DNA from: Myroides phaeus
GTDB lineage: Bacteria; Bacteroidota; Bacteroidia; Flavobacteriales; Flavobacteriaceae
Reading direction: 5' to 3'
Length of the DNA: 64,000 bases
NCBI RefSeq assembly: GCF_009799805.1
Contig: NZ_CP047050.1
Span: 1,068,001-1,132,000 of the forward strand
Positions 44,570 to 54,929 of the stretch are shown piece after piece. Each line of letters begins with the position of its first letter. The stretch's first letter is position 1. The notes below the pieces were generated by a model. The model was not told where the DNA came from and made no database searches. It saw only the letters and a list, made by a program, of their open reading frames with translations. The position numbers and the translations under genes were made by a program.

Positions 44570-45418
44570 ATGAGAAATATAGTTGTAGTTCTTTTGTTGG
44601 TATGTTCATTTGGGTTTGCACAAACAGGAAGGCCATATCAGATTTATAATCAAAAAGGGAAAAAGGTTAGTTATGATAAAATGATCAAGGAACTGGCGAA
44701 AGAAGATGTTGTATTATTCGGTGAGTATCATAATAATTCAATAGGACATTGGTTACAATTACAAACTACAAAATCATTAGGGAAGATAAAGGGTGTCGTG
44801 TTGGGAGCAGAAATGTTTGAAGCGGATAATCAAATCGGATTAGATAATTATTTGCAAGGTTTTGATAATGAAGAGCAATTTAATAAAAGTGTTAGGTTGT
44901 GGAATAACTATCAGACAGATTACAGACCTTTAGTTGAGTATGCTAAAGATAATAAGCTTAGTTTTATCGCAACTAATGTGCCGAGACGCTTTGCAAGTAT
45001 GGTGTATAAGAAAGGTGTTGAGTCATTAGATACATTGAGTTTGCAAGAAAAACAATGGATTGCTCCATTGCCTTTTCCTTATGATAATAGTCTACCGGGT
45101 TATCAAAAGATGATGACAATGTTTGAAGATCACGCAGATGAGAATATGCCTAAAGCACAAGCTATAAAAGATGCTACAATGGCACATTTTATTATTCAAA
45201 ATGCGAGAAAAGGACAATTGTTCTTACATTTTAACGGTTCATATCATAGTAATAACTTTGAAGGAATTGTTTGGTATTTGAAAAAGTACAATTCTACTCT
45301 CAAAATTGCTACAATTACTATGGTAGAAGGGGATGATGGGGTACAATTCACCCCAGATAATTTAGGTTTAGCTAACTTTATTATTGTTGTTGATGCGAAC
45401 ATTTTAAAATCTTTTTAG
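44570..45418 (+). CDS. ChaN-family exported haem-binding-like protein
   Basis: The 282-residue protein begins with a signal peptide (about 1-17, FGFAQ) and then has the ChaN/Tiki fold: VVLFGEYHNNSIGHWLQ, GAEMFEADNQIGLDNYL, VPRRFASMVYKKG and LHFNGSYHS. ChaN of Campylobacter binds haem as a lipoprotein with iron-regulated expression; Tiki-type relatives are metalloproteases. The conserved GE-H and NGSYH histidines are present. The protein has no lipobox Cys, so it is probably periplasmic. Confidence 0.85.
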   Translation: MRNIVVVLLLVCSFGFAQTGRPYQIYNQKGKKVSYDKMIKELAKEDVVLFGEYHNNSIGHWLQLQTTKSLGKIKGVVLGAEMFEADNQIGLDNYLQGFDNEEQFNKSVRLWNNYQTDYRPLVEYAKDNKLSFIATNVPRRFASMVYKKGVESLDTLSLQEKQWIAPLPFPYDNSLPGYQKMMTMFEDHADENMPKAQAIKDATMAHFIIQNARKGQLFLHFNGSYHSNNFEGIVWYLKKYNSTLKIATITMVEGDDGVQFTPDNLGLANFIIVVDANILKSF

Positions 45419-45533
45419 TTTTTTTTAACTAAAAAGATTGTTTAGTCTTAAATAGTATGATTATTGCGATTTGTTTCGTGATTTTTGTTGTGTTTTTCTC
45501 TGTTTAAACTCAGTATAAATAGGGCTTTGCTCG

Positions 45534-45564
45534 TTGTGCATAACGTTAATAAGCTGTATTTTTG
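45534..45564 (+). promoter_or_regulatory. Bacteroidota-type promoter of sdhCAB
   Basis: TTG (45534-45536), 20 bases and TATTTTTG (45557-45564) match the consensus, 36 bases before the sdhC ATG. Confidence 0.65.
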
Positions 45565-45600
45565 AGAGATTTTTTCAAGAAAAACAATTAAAATTACATT

Positions 45601-46425
45601 ATGGCAAAATCTGCACTTTTAAAGTCATCCTTAGCGAAGAAGTATTGGATGGCTCTTACAGGGTTATTTTTATGCTTGTTTTTGGTTGGTCACTTGGTGG
45701 GAAACCTTCAATTGATTTTTGGTGATGCTTCAAAATTCAATGAGTACGCATTATTCATGACAACTAATCCAGCAGTAAAAGTATTATCTTATGTTACGTA
45801 TATTTCAATCTTGTTCCACGCGATTGATGGTATCGTTTTAACAATTCAAAACAAGAAGGCACGTCCAATCGGATATGCTAAAAACAATGCTGCTGCTAAC
45901 AGCTCATTTTCTTCAAGAAACATGGCAGTTTTAGGTACTTTATTGTTAGTGTTCATCGTTACTCACATGGTTAATTTCTGGGCTAAAATGCATTTTTCTG
46001 AAATGCCTTTGCAAACAGTAGAAGTTACAATTGAGGGACAAGAACCAGTACTTGTTTACAAAACAGTACAAGAACAAGCAATTCCTGTTACAGCTGTTGA
46101 AATGGGACAGTTAGAAGTGAAGGGAACTCAGTTTTTCCAAGCGAATACAGACTTGAAAGTTGCTGACGGTTACAAAGATTTACACAAAATTACAATTGAG
46201 TTTTTTAAAGACCCAAGTACAGGACTAATCAGTACTATCTTGTATGTAATTGCAATGATTGTTCTTGGATTCCACTTATCTCACGGATTTGCAAGTGCAT
46301 TCCAATCTTTAGGGGTAAACAATCCAAAGTATAACGGATTAATTAAATTAGGAGGATACTTATTCTGCTATTTAGTTCCAGCATTATTCGCTATTATTCC
46401 TTTATATATTCACTTTATTAAATAG
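45601..46425 (+). CDS. sdhC: Succinate dehydrogenase/fumarate reductase cytochrome b subunit
   Basis: The 274-residue protein is a single-chain, five-helix cytochrome b of the Bacteroidota type-B complex [61 protein letters not shown]. The histidines in these helices ligate the two haems b. An insertion of about 65 residues between helices three and four (about 134-200, acidic and Val/Thr-rich) makes it longer than the roughly 220-230 residues I expect for flavobacterial relatives. It heads the sdhCAB operon. Confidence 0.93.
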   Translation: MAKSALLKSSLAKKYWMALTGLFLCLFLVGHLVGNLQLIFGDASKFNEYALFMTTNPAVKVLSYVTYISILFHAIDGIVLTIQNKKARPIGYAKNNAAANSSFSSRNMAVLGTLLLVFIVTHMVNFWAKMHFSEMPLQTVEVTIEGQEPVLVYKTVQEQAIPVTAVEMGQLEVKGTQFFQANTDLKVADGYKDLHKITIEFFKDPSTGLISTILYVIAMIVLGFHLSHGFASAFQSLGVNNPKYNGLIKLGGYLFCYLVPALFAIIPLYIHFIK

Positions 46426-46442
46426 TCCTAAAGAAATTGATT

Positions 46443-48443
46443 ATGAAATTAGATTCTAAGATACCTAATGGACCACTTGATAAAAAATGGTCTGATTATA
46501 AAAATCATATAAAATTAGTTAACCCTGCAAACAAACGTAACATTGATGTTATTGTTGTTGGTACTGGATTAGCTGGAGGATCAGCTGCTGCTACATTAGC
46601 TGAGTTAGGTTATAATGTAAAAGCATTTTGTTACCAAGATTCACCTCGTCGTGCACACTCTATTGCTGCTCAAGGGGGGATTAACGCATCTAAAAACTAC
46701 CAAGGTGATGGTGACTCTGTTTACAGATTATTCTATGATACTGTAAAAGGTGGTGACTACCGTGCACGTGAAGCTAACGTTTACCGTTTAGCTGAAGTTT
46801 CAGAAAATATTATTGACCAATGTGTGGCTCAAGGTGTACCTTTTGCTCGTGAATACGGAGGTCTTTTAGATAACCGTTCTTTTGGTGGTGTGCAAGTATC
46901 ACGTACTTTCTACGCTAAAGGACAAACAGGACAGCAATTATTATTAGGGGCTTATTCTGCAATGAACCGTCAAATCGGTCGTGGAAAAATCCATATGTAC
47001 AACCGTCACGAAATGTTAGACATTGTACTTGTAGATGGAAAAGCAAGAGGTATTATTGCTCGTAACTTAATTAATGGTGAGATTGAGCGTCACTCTGCTC
47101 ACGCTGTTGTAATTGCAACTGGAGGATATGGTAACGTATTCTTCTTATCTACAAATGCAATGGGTTCAAACGTTACTGCTGCTTGGAAAGCACATAAACG
47201 TGGAGCGTACTTTGCTAACCCTTGTTTTACACAAATTCACCCAACTTGTATCCCTGTAACTGGAGACCACCAATCAAAATTAACTTTGATGTCTGAGTCA
47301 TTACGTAATGACGGACGTATTTGGGTTCCTAAGAAAATGGAGGATGCAGTAGCTATTAGAGAAGGTAAATTAAAGCCAACTCAAATTGCTGAAGAAGATA
47401 GAGATTACTACTTAGAAAGAAGATATCCATCTTTTGGTAACTTAGTACCTCGTGACGTTGCTTCACGTGCTGCTAAAGAAAGATGTGATGCTGGATATGG
47501 AGTAAACGCTACTGGTGAAGCTGTATATTTAGATTTCGCTTCTGCTATTGACCGTTACGGAAAAGAGCAAGCAAGATTGAAACACTTAGATGAAAACGAC
47601 GCTAAACTTGTTTACAAATTAGGTAAAGACGTTGTTGAAAATAAATATGGTAACTTATTCCAAATGTACGAGAAGATCGTAGATGAGGATCCATATACAA
47701 CTCCAATGATGATTTATCCTGCAGTTCACTATACAATGGGTGGTCTTTGGGTAGATTATGACTTAATGTCTACAATCGAAGGATGTTATATTTTAGGTGA
47801 AGCTAACTTCTCTGATCACGGAGCTAACCGTTTAGGTGCTTCTGCTTTAATGCAAGGATTAGCTGATGGTTATTTCGTTTTACCTTACACAATTGGTAAC
47901 TACTTAGCAGACGATATCCGTACTGGTGAAATTCCAACTGACTTACCTGAATTCGAGGCAGCTGAGAAAAACGTACGTGGTATGATTGATCACCTTTTAA
48001 CAAATAAAGGTTCTCATTCAGTTGACTACTTCCACAAAAAATTAGGTAAAATTATGTGGGATAAAGTAGGTATGGCTCGTAATGCTCAAGGATTAACTGA
48101 GGCGATGGCTGAAATTGCTAAGCTAAGAGAAGATTTCTACAAAGACGTAAAAGTTTCTGGTACTGCTGATAGCTTTAACCAAGAGCTTGAAAAAGCGTTA
48201 AGAGTAGCTGATTTCTTAGAGTTAGGTGAATTATTTGCGAAAGATGCTTTACACCGTGAAGAATCTTGTGGAGGTCACTTCCGTGAAGAGCACCAAACTC
48301 CTGATGGAGAAGCAAAACGTGATGACGAAAACTTCGCATACGTTGCTGCTTGGGAATACAAAGGGAACCCAAGTGATGCAGTGCTTCACAAAGAAGACTT
48401 GGTTTATGAAAACATTAAATTGGTAACTCGTAGTTATAAATAA
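46443..48443 (+). CDS. sdhA: Succinate dehydrogenase/fumarate reductase flavoprotein subunit
   Basis: Starting at the ATG at 46443 gives 666 residues (a TTG two codons earlier is less likely). FAD-binding [18 protein letters not shown] (about 40-57) and [16 protein letters not shown] carry the flavin-linking His. The active-site segment has [11 protein letters not shown] and [13 protein letters not shown], and the FAD tail region [21 protein letters not shown]. It oxidises succinate to fumarate. It sits between sdhC (17 bases) and sdhB (51 bases). Confidence 0.97.
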   Translation: MKLDSKIPNGPLDKKWSDYKNHIKLVNPANKRNIDVIVVGTGLAGGSAAATLAELGYNVKAFCYQDSPRRAHSIAAQGGINASKNYQGDGDSVYRLFYDTVKGGDYRAREANVYRLAEVSENIIDQCVAQGVPFAREYGGLLDNRSFGGVQVSRTFYAKGQTGQQLLLGAYSAMNRQIGRGKIHMYNRHEMLDIVLVDGKARGIIARNLINGEIERHSAHAVVIATGGYGNVFFLSTNAMGSNVTAAWKAHKRGAYFANPCFTQIHPTCIPVTGDHQSKLTLMSESLRNDGRIWVPKKMEDAVAIREGKLKPTQIAEEDRDYYLERRYPSFGNLVPRDVASRAAKERCDAGYGVNATGEAVYLDFASAIDRYGKEQARLKHLDENDAKLVYKLGKDVVENKYGNLFQMYEKIVDEDPYTTPMMIYPAVHYTMGGLWVDYDLMSTIEGCYILGEANFSDHGANRLGASALMQGLADGYFVLPYTIGNYLADDIRTGEIPTDLPEFEAAEKNVRGMIDHLLTNKGSHSVDYFHKKLGKIMWDKVGMARNAQGLTEAMAEIAKLREDFYKDVKVSGTADSFNQELEKALRVADFLELGELFAKDALHREESCGGHFREEHQTPDGEAKRDDENFAYVAAWEYKGNPSDAVLHKEDLVYENIKLVTRSYK

Positions 48444-48494
48444 TATTGAGACAAAGATTTTTTAATCTTGTCTTATTGTAAAAATTCGATACAA

Positions 48495-49238
48495 ATGAAT
48501 CTTACACTAAAAATATGGCGTCAATCCAACGCTAAAGTACAAGGAAAAATGGTTGATTATAAAATCGACAACGTTTCTCCTGATATGTCTTTCTTAGAAA
48601 TGCTTGATGTTTTAAACAACGAGTTAATCGAGAAAGGTGATGAGCCAGTAGCTTTTGACCACGACTGTCGTGAAGGTATTTGTGGTATGTGTTCATTATT
48701 TATTAATGGTGAAGCTCACGGACCTGATAGAGGTATTACAACTTGTCAGTTACACATGAGAAAGTTTAAAGATGGAGATACTATCTACATTGAGCCTTTT
48801 AGAGCTAAAGCTTTCCCTGTAATCAAGGATTTAGTTGTAGACCGTACTGCTTTTGATAAAATTCAACATGCAGGTGGTTTCGTTTCTGTTAATACATCTG
48901 GAAACACACAAGATGCTAACGCAATTCCTATTCCTAAACACGATGCAGACCGTGCTTTTGACGCTGCTACTTGTATTGGATGTGGTGCTTGTGTTGCTAC
49001 ATGTAAAAACTCTTCAGCGATGTTATTCGTTTCTGCTAAAGTTTCTCAATTCGCTTTATTACCGCAAGGTAAAGTTGAAGCAGCTGACCGTGTTATGAAC
49101 ATGGTTGAAGAAATGGATGCTTTAGGATTTGGTAACTGTACTAATACAGGAGCTTGTGAAATCGAATGTCCAAAAGGTATTTCTCTTGAGAATATCGCTC
49201 GTATGAACAGAGAGTATTTAAAAGCAAGTTTGAAGTAA
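48495..49238 (+). CDS. sdhB: Succinate dehydrogenase/fumarate reductase iron-sulfur subunit
   Basis: The 247-residue protein (ATG at 48495, giving [10 protein letters not shown]) carries the [2Fe-2S] cysteines in [19 protein letters not shown] with a further Cys in TTCQLHM, and the 4Fe/3Fe clusters in [13 protein letters not shown] and [17 protein letters not shown]. Electrons pass from the flavin to the quinone via SdhC. Terminator downstream; last gene of sdhCAB. Confidence 0.97.
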   Translation: MNLTLKIWRQSNAKVQGKMVDYKIDNVSPDMSFLEMLDVLNNELIEKGDEPVAFDHDCREGICGMCSLFINGEAHGPDRGITTCQLHMRKFKDGDTIYIEPFRAKAFPVIKDLVVDRTAFDKIQHAGGFVSVNTSGNTQDANAIPIPKHDADRAFDAATCIGCGACVATCKNSSAMLFVSAKVSQFALLPQGKVEAADRVMNMVEEMDALGFGNCTNTGACEIECPKGISLENIARMNREYLKASLK

Positions 49239-49254
49239 TTCAACTCAATTATAG

Positions 49255-49288
49255 AAAAGCCCGTGTATTTATTACACGGGCTTTTTTT
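49255..49288 (+). terminator. Terminator of sdhCAB
   Basis: AAAAGCCCGTGTA and TACACGGGCTTTT flank TTTAT, followed by T-run. Confidence 0.9.
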
Positions 49289-49418
49289 ATGGAGATAAGT
49301 CATCTGTATTGATCAAACTTTACAAAAATATTTGTAAACTTTTATTCAGATAGGCTTTTGAAAAGAAGAGCTACTTCAGCTTTCTTTTCTTATTTTTGAA
49401 TTTATTAATCAAACGATA

Positions 49419-50195
49419 ATGACAATGAAAGTAGCATTAATACAAGCGCCATTAGCGTGGGAAAATATAGAGGAGAATAAACAGTCATTCATACAGAAGT
49501 TAAATGCAATAACTGAAGGTACACATCTTGTTGTATTACCAGAGATGTTCACCTCAGGCTTTACAATGCATCCAGAGCGAGTTTCTATTGCAATGTCAGA
49601 TAAGTTTATTGTAGAGTTAATATCGTTGTGTAAATCGCGTAATTTTGCTTTAACAGGTAGTATTGTTATTGAGGAAGACAAGAAGTATTACAACCGTATG
49701 TTTTTTATCTTTCCTACAGGGGAAGTCAAGACCTATGATAAGCGCCATTTGTTTTCTTTAGCTGGGGAAGAAAAGGTTTATACAGCAGGCCAAGAAAGAT
49801 TGATTGTGGAGTATAAAGGGTGGAAAATATGTCCTCTTGTTTGTTATGATTTGCGCTTTCCTGCTTTTAGTAGAAATGTAGGAGAGGTATATGATTTGTT
49901 ACTTTATGTTGCAAGTTGGCCAGACCAGCGTATCTACGCGTGGGATTCTTTGATTAAAGCGCGTGCGATAGAAAATATGTCTTACGTAGTTGGAGTTAAT
50001 AGAAGTGGCTCTGATGAGAATAACAATGTGTATTCAGGTCACTCACAAGTTTTAGATACTTTAGGTAATTATCTTGTAGAACCATTAGTAGGAGAACAGG
50101 TAGTTTACATTGAATTAGATAAAGAAAAACAAGATAAGTTACGTCATCGTTTAGGATTTTTAAAAGATGCCGATGATTTTACCTTGTTGAGATAA
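49419..50195 (+). CDS. Omega-amidase (nitrilase/carbon-nitrogen hydrolase family)
   Basis: The 258-residue protein has the nitrilase triad: Glu in LPEMFTSGF, Lys in YDKRHLFSLAGE and Cys in PLVCYDLRFPAF. The SGF and RFPAF wording is that of YafV/NIT2-like omega-amidases, which hydrolyse 2-oxoglutaramate or 2-oxosuccinamate produced by transamination of Gln or Asn. An ATG two codons later (49425) is an equally good start. It is monocistronic with its own terminator. Confidence 0.9.
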   Translation: MTMKVALIQAPLAWENIEENKQSFIQKLNAITEGTHLVVLPEMFTSGFTMHPERVSIAMSDKFIVELISLCKSRNFALTGSIVIEEDKKYYNRMFFIFPTGEVKTYDKRHLFSLAGEEKVYTAGQERLIVEYKGWKICPLVCYDLRFPAFSRNVGEVYDLLLYVASWPDQRIYAWDSLIKARAIENMSYVVGVNRSGSDENNNVYSGHSQVLDTLGNYLVEPLVGEQVVYIELDKEKQDKLRHRLGFLKDADDFTLLR

Positions 50196-50207
50196 CAAAA
50201 AAATACT

Positions 50208-50246
50208 AAAAAGCCTCTTAGTAAATAGTTACTAAGAGGCTTTTTT
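50208..50246. terminator. Terminator of the omega-amidase gene, probably bidirectional
   Basis: AAAAAGCCTCTTAGTAA and TTACTAAGAGGCTTTTT flank ATAG, a 16-17 bp perfect stem. Confidence 0.9.
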
Positions 50247-50278
50247 ATTGATGATAAATCTTATGTTAGAAAGACTTA

Positions 50279-51883
50279 TTATAAGGCGATTTGTTCATTA
50301 ATATCCCAGTTAGCGCGAACATCTATTTGCTCTGGGAAGTAAACAGTTTCTTCAGGTTCTTTACGATCCCAGAAATAACCGGAATCCCATTTGCCATTTT
50401 TATTGTCGTCATAAGTTACACGAATGTAGTATTGACGAGGAGGCAATGCTGTAAATTCAAATGTATTCTTATCTTCACTGTATTGACTTGCAATTACTTT
50501 TTCTCTTTCATCAAGTAACTCTACAATAATAGGAAAGCGTTTTACTCCAGTAAATGTTAAGGCTAAATTCCCATAATCAGTCATTGCCAATGTTTTTACA
50601 TTAAAATTAAGCGTATCGTTTTTAGTACCAAAGAAATCTGTTAATGCACCTGGCATTAGATTTACAGTGTAGGCGTTGTTTTCTTCTCTATCGAATTTCA
50701 AAGAAAGTTTTTGCTCAAGGGGTAATTGTTCTAATGAAAAAGGAACTGCTACTGTATCTTTATTAAAAATAGAGATTAATGCAGAGTTGATATCTTTTAT
50801 AGGAGTAGTTGTCTCAATTGTAAAGTCAGAAATAAAATCTAACGTACCTGATTTACCTGAAACTTTAAGAGAATCTACTTCTTTCATTTTTACTCTTGGT
50901 TTCACAGTAAAAGTCTTTGTATAGTCGTCTTTTTTTGCTGTAATTAAAAGTGAGTCAGCTTCAATTTTAGGGAACCAAACTTGTAAACTATCTTTTTCTT
51001 TTAAATAAGAATATGCGTTTGGAATAACTTTCTCTCCTTTTTTAACTTCAATTGATACATTATCTGGGTTACCAATATAGGGTAAGTACCATTTGTTTTC
51101 AGAAATTTGTGAAGGTCTTGATGCTTCAAATTTCTCATCTGATTTAAAAAGAGTTAATTCAAACTCCTTGTCAGTTGGAATTTGAATAGAGTCTTTAATA
51201 AAAGCAATTTTATCTTGTTTTGGGTCAAACTTATAGTCGTTGTTTTTATCCTTTAAAGCAATTAAATAGTAAGTTCCTTCCTTAATATTTTCAATAGTAA
51301 ACGTAGTTAAACTATCTAAAGTATTCGTTACATACAATGGTTTTTGTGTGTAAATGGTAGAATCTTTAAACGACTTTGCATCATAAAGCATCACATTAAC
51401 GAAGTTATCAGCTTTAAATTTGTTAGCAGATTTAATAGTACCAGATACTTTTAAAGAATCGATATAATCTCCTGTAGAAAAAACGTATTTAAATTGTTTT
51501 AAAACGTTCCCCTCATTATTGTCTATGATAGCATCTCCAAAGTTGAAACTATAAGTTGTATTAGGAGCTAATGTATCTGTAAATTTAATAGTAACGGTTT
51601 TTTTTGCAAGACCCATTGGCTGGATATCAGGCATCTTTTCCAATGGAGGAGAGATAATTACGTTTTGATTTGCATTTTTAATCTTTACAAATTCATCAAA
51701 ATCAATTTTGATCTCATTCTTATTAAAGTTTGTTGAAAAGTTTTTAGGGGTACTACCAACCATTACAGGTGGAATAGTGTCTTTATCACCTCCAGAAATA
51801 AACCCTCTTTTCGCACAGTTAGACAATGTAACTGCACAAATAATAGTAAAACAACATAAGAAGTATATGCGAAACTTAGACAT
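50279..51883 (-). CDS. Lipoprotein with N-terminal Ig-like (BIG_5) domain
   Basis: The 534-residue lipoprotein has a lipobox ending LSNC (Cys about 23) followed by AKRGFISGGDKDTIPP, typical of the flavobacterial BIG_5 (Ig-like) lipoprotein family. The first domain (about 30-130) has STNFNKNEIKIDFDEFVK and TYSFNFGDAI. Later parts are repeated beta-sandwich-like segments, e.g. KEGTYYLIALKDKNNDYKFDP and a second DDNKNGKWDSGYF, which look like calcium-binding loops (DxNxDxxxD). Function is unknown; it is probably exposed on the outer membrane. It neighbours comF on the same strand. Confidence 0.85.
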   Translation of the reverse strand: MSKFRIYFLCCFTIICAVTLSNCAKRGFISGGDKDTIPPVMVGSTPKNFSTNFNKNEIKIDFDEFVKIKNANQNVIISPPLEKMPDIQPMGLAKKTVTIKFTDTLAPNTTYSFNFGDAIIDNNEGNVLKQFKYVFSTGDYIDSLKVSGTIKSANKFKADNFVNVMLYDAKSFKDSTIYTQKPLYVTNTLDSLTTFTIENIKEGTYYLIALKDKNNDYKFDPKQDKIAFIKDSIQIPTDKEFELTLFKSDEKFEASRPSQISENKWYLPYIGNPDNVSIEVKKGEKVIPNAYSYLKEKDSLQVWFPKIEADSLLITAKKDDYTKTFTVKPRVKMKEVDSLKVSGKSGTLDFISDFTIETTTPIKDINSALISIFNKDTVAVPFSLEQLPLEQKLSLKFDREENNAYTVNLMPGALTDFFGTKNDTLNFNVKTLAMTDYGNLALTFTGVKRFPIIVELLDEREKVIASQYSEDKNTFEFTALPPRQYYIRVTYDDNKNGKWDSGYFWDRKEPEETVYFPEQIDVRANWDINEQIAL

Positions 51884-51950
51884 AGTTATAATTTAAAGGA
51901 CAAATTAACAACTATATTTTTTAGTTAGAAAATAACAGATATTAAAACTT

Positions 51951-52634
51951 TTAAATGGTTGATGCTAAACAGAGAATAGTAATCTTTGAATTGGGTATTT
52001 TTAGTAAAATTTTACTACAAGCTTCTAATGTACCTCCTGTTGTTAAGATGTCGTCAATTAACAAGAAGTGATTGGTTTCAAAGTTTTGCTGCTTAATGTC
52101 CAGAGCAAATTCTTCTGTATTATTTTTAAGTCGTTGAAATCTGTTTTTTTTAGTTTGTGAAGTGGTTTTAATCTGTTTGATTAACAGTTTATCGTTTATT
52201 GGTATATCAAAATGTTTAGATAAAGCTTCTGCAAAACCCGTAACTTGATTATAACCTCTTTTTTTTAGCTTCTTTTTGTGTAAAGGAACAGGGATTATTT
52301 CTGTTATAGTAGACAACATAGACAAGTTAGTTAGTTGATAACAATAGAGTTTTCCTAAGAAATCACTTATTTCAGAGTGATTGTTATATTTTAAATTGTG
52401 TAATAATCTCTGAACAATACCTCCTTTTGAATAATAAAGCATACACGATCCAAATTCGAGGGGTACTCTTCCGTAAAACTTCATCATCGTTGTGTTTTCA
52501 TCGCTTGTATGTTCCATTGTGAAAGGCAAATTATCTCGGCAGGAAAAACAAATTACTTCTTCATTTTTGAGCAAGTGCTGTTTACAAGCTAAACAACACT
52601 TGGGAAATAGAAGGTTTACGAGATTATTTAGCAT
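51951..52634 (-). CDS. ComF-family phosphoribosyltransferase-like protein
   Basis: The 227-residue protein has the ComF layout: an N-terminal four-cysteine zinc site (CCLACKQ and ICFSCRDN), then VPLHKKKLKKRGYNQVTGFAEAL and the PRPP motif LLIDDILTTGGTLEACS. In natural transformation ComFC works with ComFA in DNA uptake; many non-competent bacteria also have it, with uncertain roles. It is upstream of the BIG_5 lipoprotein on the minus strand. Confidence 0.92.
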   Translation of the reverse strand: MLNNLVNLLFPKCCLACKQHLLKNEEVICFSCRDNLPFTMEHTSDENTTMMKFYGRVPLEFGSCMLYYSKGGIVQRLLHNLKYNNHSEISDFLGKLYCYQLTNLSMLSTITEIIPVPLHKKKLKKRGYNQVTGFAEALSKHFDIPINDKLLIKQIKTTSQTKKNRFQRLKNNTEEFALDIKQQNFETNHFLLIDDILTTGGTLEACSKILLKIPNSKITILCLASTI

Positions 52635-52706
52635 AGTTAACGAGTTGAAAATGTAATGCTTAATAAAATTAGAAAAAAATCAGCTGTTATAATACTCAAT
52701 ATCAAA

Positions 52707-52714
52707 TATCTTTG
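52707..52714 (+). promoter_or_regulatory. Possible -7 element (TATCTTTG)
   Basis: This match to TAnnTTTG lies 22 bases before the small ORF at 52736. No -33 TTG is evident. Confidence 0.35.
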
Positions 52715-52735
52715 TTGGATAATGAAATATTAGAT

Positions 52736-52939
52736 ATGAATTTAGAAGCAGTAAAGAAAGAAGTTATGCAATTGATGGTATTGATTGCTCAAAATAAAAA
52801 AGAAGAAGCTAAAGAGTTAGCAGAGTCTGTATTAGAAATGATAAACGAAGGGTTAGACTTTGCAGCTACAGATGAAGATTTAGTACAATGGGGTAAGTTA
52901 GAGAAAATTGTAAATGAATTAAAAGGGAAAATTGCTTAA
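52736..52939 (+). CDS. Small hypothetical protein coupled to the YchJ-like gene
   Basis: The 67-residue protein (ATG at 52736) is rich in Lys and Glu and is probably a helical hairpin: two amphipathic helices around NKKEEAKELAESVLEMI and DEDLVQWGKLEKIVNELKGK. There is no signal peptide or membrane segment. Its TAA overlaps the ATG of the YchJ-like gene by one base, so translation is coupled. I do not recognise a family. Confidence 0.65.
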   Translation: MNLEAVKKEVMQLMVLIAQNKKEEAKELAESVLEMINEGLDFAATDEDLVQWGKLEKIVNELKGKIA

Positions 52940-53325
52940 TGGAACAAGTAGAAAAATGCTATTGTGGTAGTGGTCTTACTTTTGAGTTATGCTGTGAGCC
53001 ATTTTTAAACAATAAAGTAATACCTGATTCAGCTGAAAAATTAATGCGTTCACGTTATTCGGCTTATGTTGTTGCAAATGCAAGATATATTATTGATACC
53101 ACTCACCCGAAAACAAGGCATTTTCACAGTAGAAAAGCAATTCTACAGTGGTCAAAGGAGAATACGTGGGAAAAATTAGAAATTATATTAAGTGAGGTAA
53201 ATCGAGTGGTTTTTAAAGCTTACTTTAAAGATAGTGGTGAAATAAGACAAATTCATTATGAAAATTCTCTTTTTGAGAAACTTGGAGAGAAATGGTACTA
53301 TGTATCAGGTACTTTTGAGGAGTAA
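52939..53325 (+). CDS. YchJ-like protein with SEC-C zinc motif
   Basis: The 128-residue protein starts with the SEC-C-type zinc motif CYCGSGLTFELCCEPFL and continues with the conserved LMRSRYSAYVVANARYIIDTTHP of the YchJ family (NTF2-like fold). YchJ-type proteins are widespread and have unknown function. The start overlaps the stop of the preceding 67-residue gene. The downstream aspartase is separated by 70 bases. Confidence 0.92.
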   Translation: MEQVEKCYCGSGLTFELCCEPFLNNKVIPDSAEKLMRSRYSAYVVANARYIIDTTHPKTRHFHSRKAILQWSKENTWEKLEIILSEVNRVVFKAYFKDSGEIRQIHYENSLFEKLGEKWYYVSGTFEE

Positions 53326-53395
53326 AACCACTAAAATAAAGAAACATTTAATGAAAATTACTTTGTAACTTAGTGAAAATATAAAATTATAGCAT

Positions 53396-54796
53396 ATGAA
53401 ATCTACCAGAATTGAAAGCGATTTATTAGGAGAATTACAAGTGCCTTTAGAAGCATATTACGGTGTACAAACACAACGTGCGATTAATAATTTTAAGATT
53501 TCTACCAGTAAGTTATCAGACTATCCTGAGTTTGTAAAGGGATTAGCTATCGTTAAATGGGCAGCAGCAAAAACAAACTTCGAATTAGATGTACTTGATG
53601 AGAAGATATATAAAGTAATAGCAGATGCGTGTCAAGAGATTCTGGATGGTAAACTACACCAAGAGTTTCCTGTTGATATGATTCAAGGGGGAGCAGGTAC
53701 TTCGGTAAATATGAATGCCAATGAAGTAATTGCAAACCGTGCTTTAGAGTTGTTAGGTTTCCAAAAAGGAGATTATCAAAATTGTTCACCTAACGATCAC
53801 GTGAATTTATCACAATCTACAAATGACGCTTATCCTACTTCTTTAAAGGTAGCGGTATTTGAAATGAATAAAAAAGTAGTTGAACGCTTAGAAAAATTAG
53901 TACAAGGTTTCGAAGCGAAAGCAAAAGAGTTTGAAAACATTATTAAAATGGGAAGAACTCAACTTCAAGATGCTGTTCCTATGACATTAGGACAAGAGTT
54001 TGGAGGGTTTGCTTATACTCTTAAAAAAGAGGTTGCTGCATTGAATCAAGCAAGCCAATCGTTTTTAGAGATTAATATGGGAGCTACAGCTATTGGTACA
54101 GGATTAAATGCAGTACCAGGGTATGCAGACCTATGTGCTAAGAATTTAGGACTTTTAATGAAACAGCCTGTTACATCTGCTGAGAATTTAGTAGAGGCAA
54201 CTTCTGATACAAGTGGTTTTGTAGCATATTCAGGTGTGTTGAAAAAAGTAGCTATTAAGCTTTCTAAAATATGTAACGATTTACGTTTATTATCTTCAGG
54301 ACCACGTACTGGATTAAACGAAATACAGTTACCTCCAATGCAACCAGGTTCGTCTATTATGCCAGGTAAAGTAAATCCGGTTATTCCAGAAGTTGTAAAC
54401 CAGGTTTGTTTTAAAGTAATTGGTAATGATATGACAATCACAATGGCATCTGAAGCAGCACAGTTACAATTAAATGTAATGGAGCCTGTATTAGCTCATA
54501 CCGTGATGGAGTCAATGATGTGGTTAGAAAACGCAATGGAAACATTAGTTGAGAAATGTGTAGTAGGTATCAAAGCTAACGTAGAACACAACAAAGATCT
54601 TGTATTAGGAAGTATTGGTATTGTTACAGCATTAAACCCTTATATTGGTTATAAAGCAAGTACAAAAATTGCCAAAGAAGCTTTGGAAACAGGAAGAGGA
54701 GTTTATGAATTGATTTTAGAACACGATTTATTGAGTAAAGAACGCTTAGATGAAATTTTGGATCCTAAGCATATGTTAGCTCCACATAAAAAATAA
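53396..54796 (+). CDS. aspA: Aspartate ammonia-lyase
   Basis: The 466-residue protein belongs to the fumarase/aspartase superfamily: QGGAGTSVNMNANEVIANRA, SQSTNDAYPTS, GRTQLQDAVPMTLG and the catalytic signature GSSIMPGKVN (318-327). Aspartase converts L-aspartate to fumarate and ammonia. The length and motif details (QLPPMQPGSSIMPGKVNPV) favour aspartase over class II fumarase. The nearby complex II could use the fumarate. Confidence 0.92.
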   Translation: MKSTRIESDLLGELQVPLEAYYGVQTQRAINNFKISTSKLSDYPEFVKGLAIVKWAAAKTNFELDVLDEKIYKVIADACQEILDGKLHQEFPVDMIQGGAGTSVNMNANEVIANRALELLGFQKGDYQNCSPNDHVNLSQSTNDAYPTSLKVAVFEMNKKVVERLEKLVQGFEAKAKEFENIIKMGRTQLQDAVPMTLGQEFGGFAYTLKKEVAALNQASQSFLEINMGATAIGTGLNAVPGYADLCAKNLGLLMKQPVTSAENLVEATSDTSGFVAYSGVLKKVAIKLSKICNDLRLLSSGPRTGLNEIQLPPMQPGSSIMPGKVNPVIPEVVNQVCFKVIGNDMTITMASEAAQLQLNVMEPVLAHTVMESMMWLENAMETLVEKCVVGIKANVEHNKDLVLGSIGIVTALNPYIGYKASTKIAKEALETGRGVYELILEHDLLSKERLDEILDPKHMLAPHKK

Positions 54797-54817
54797 ACAT
54801 AAAGTATTACTATATTT

Positions 54818-54844
54818 AAGCCTCCTTTTTGGGGGCTTTTTTAT
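54818..54844 (+). terminator. Terminator of aspA
   Basis: AAGCCTCC and GGGGGCTT pair around TTTTT (one G-T pair), followed by T-run. Confidence 0.75.
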
Positions 54845-54929
54845 TTAATATGATATGTAACTTTTTTAAAATATATTGTCTAAATAAAAATGGTAAGTTT
54901 CTTGTAGTAAGTATAGAAAATCAAGAATT

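Noticed and set aside
48853..49098. 81-codon frame inside sdhB in another frame
   Set aside because: It overlaps iron-sulfur cluster codons of sdhB and is only a frame shadow.
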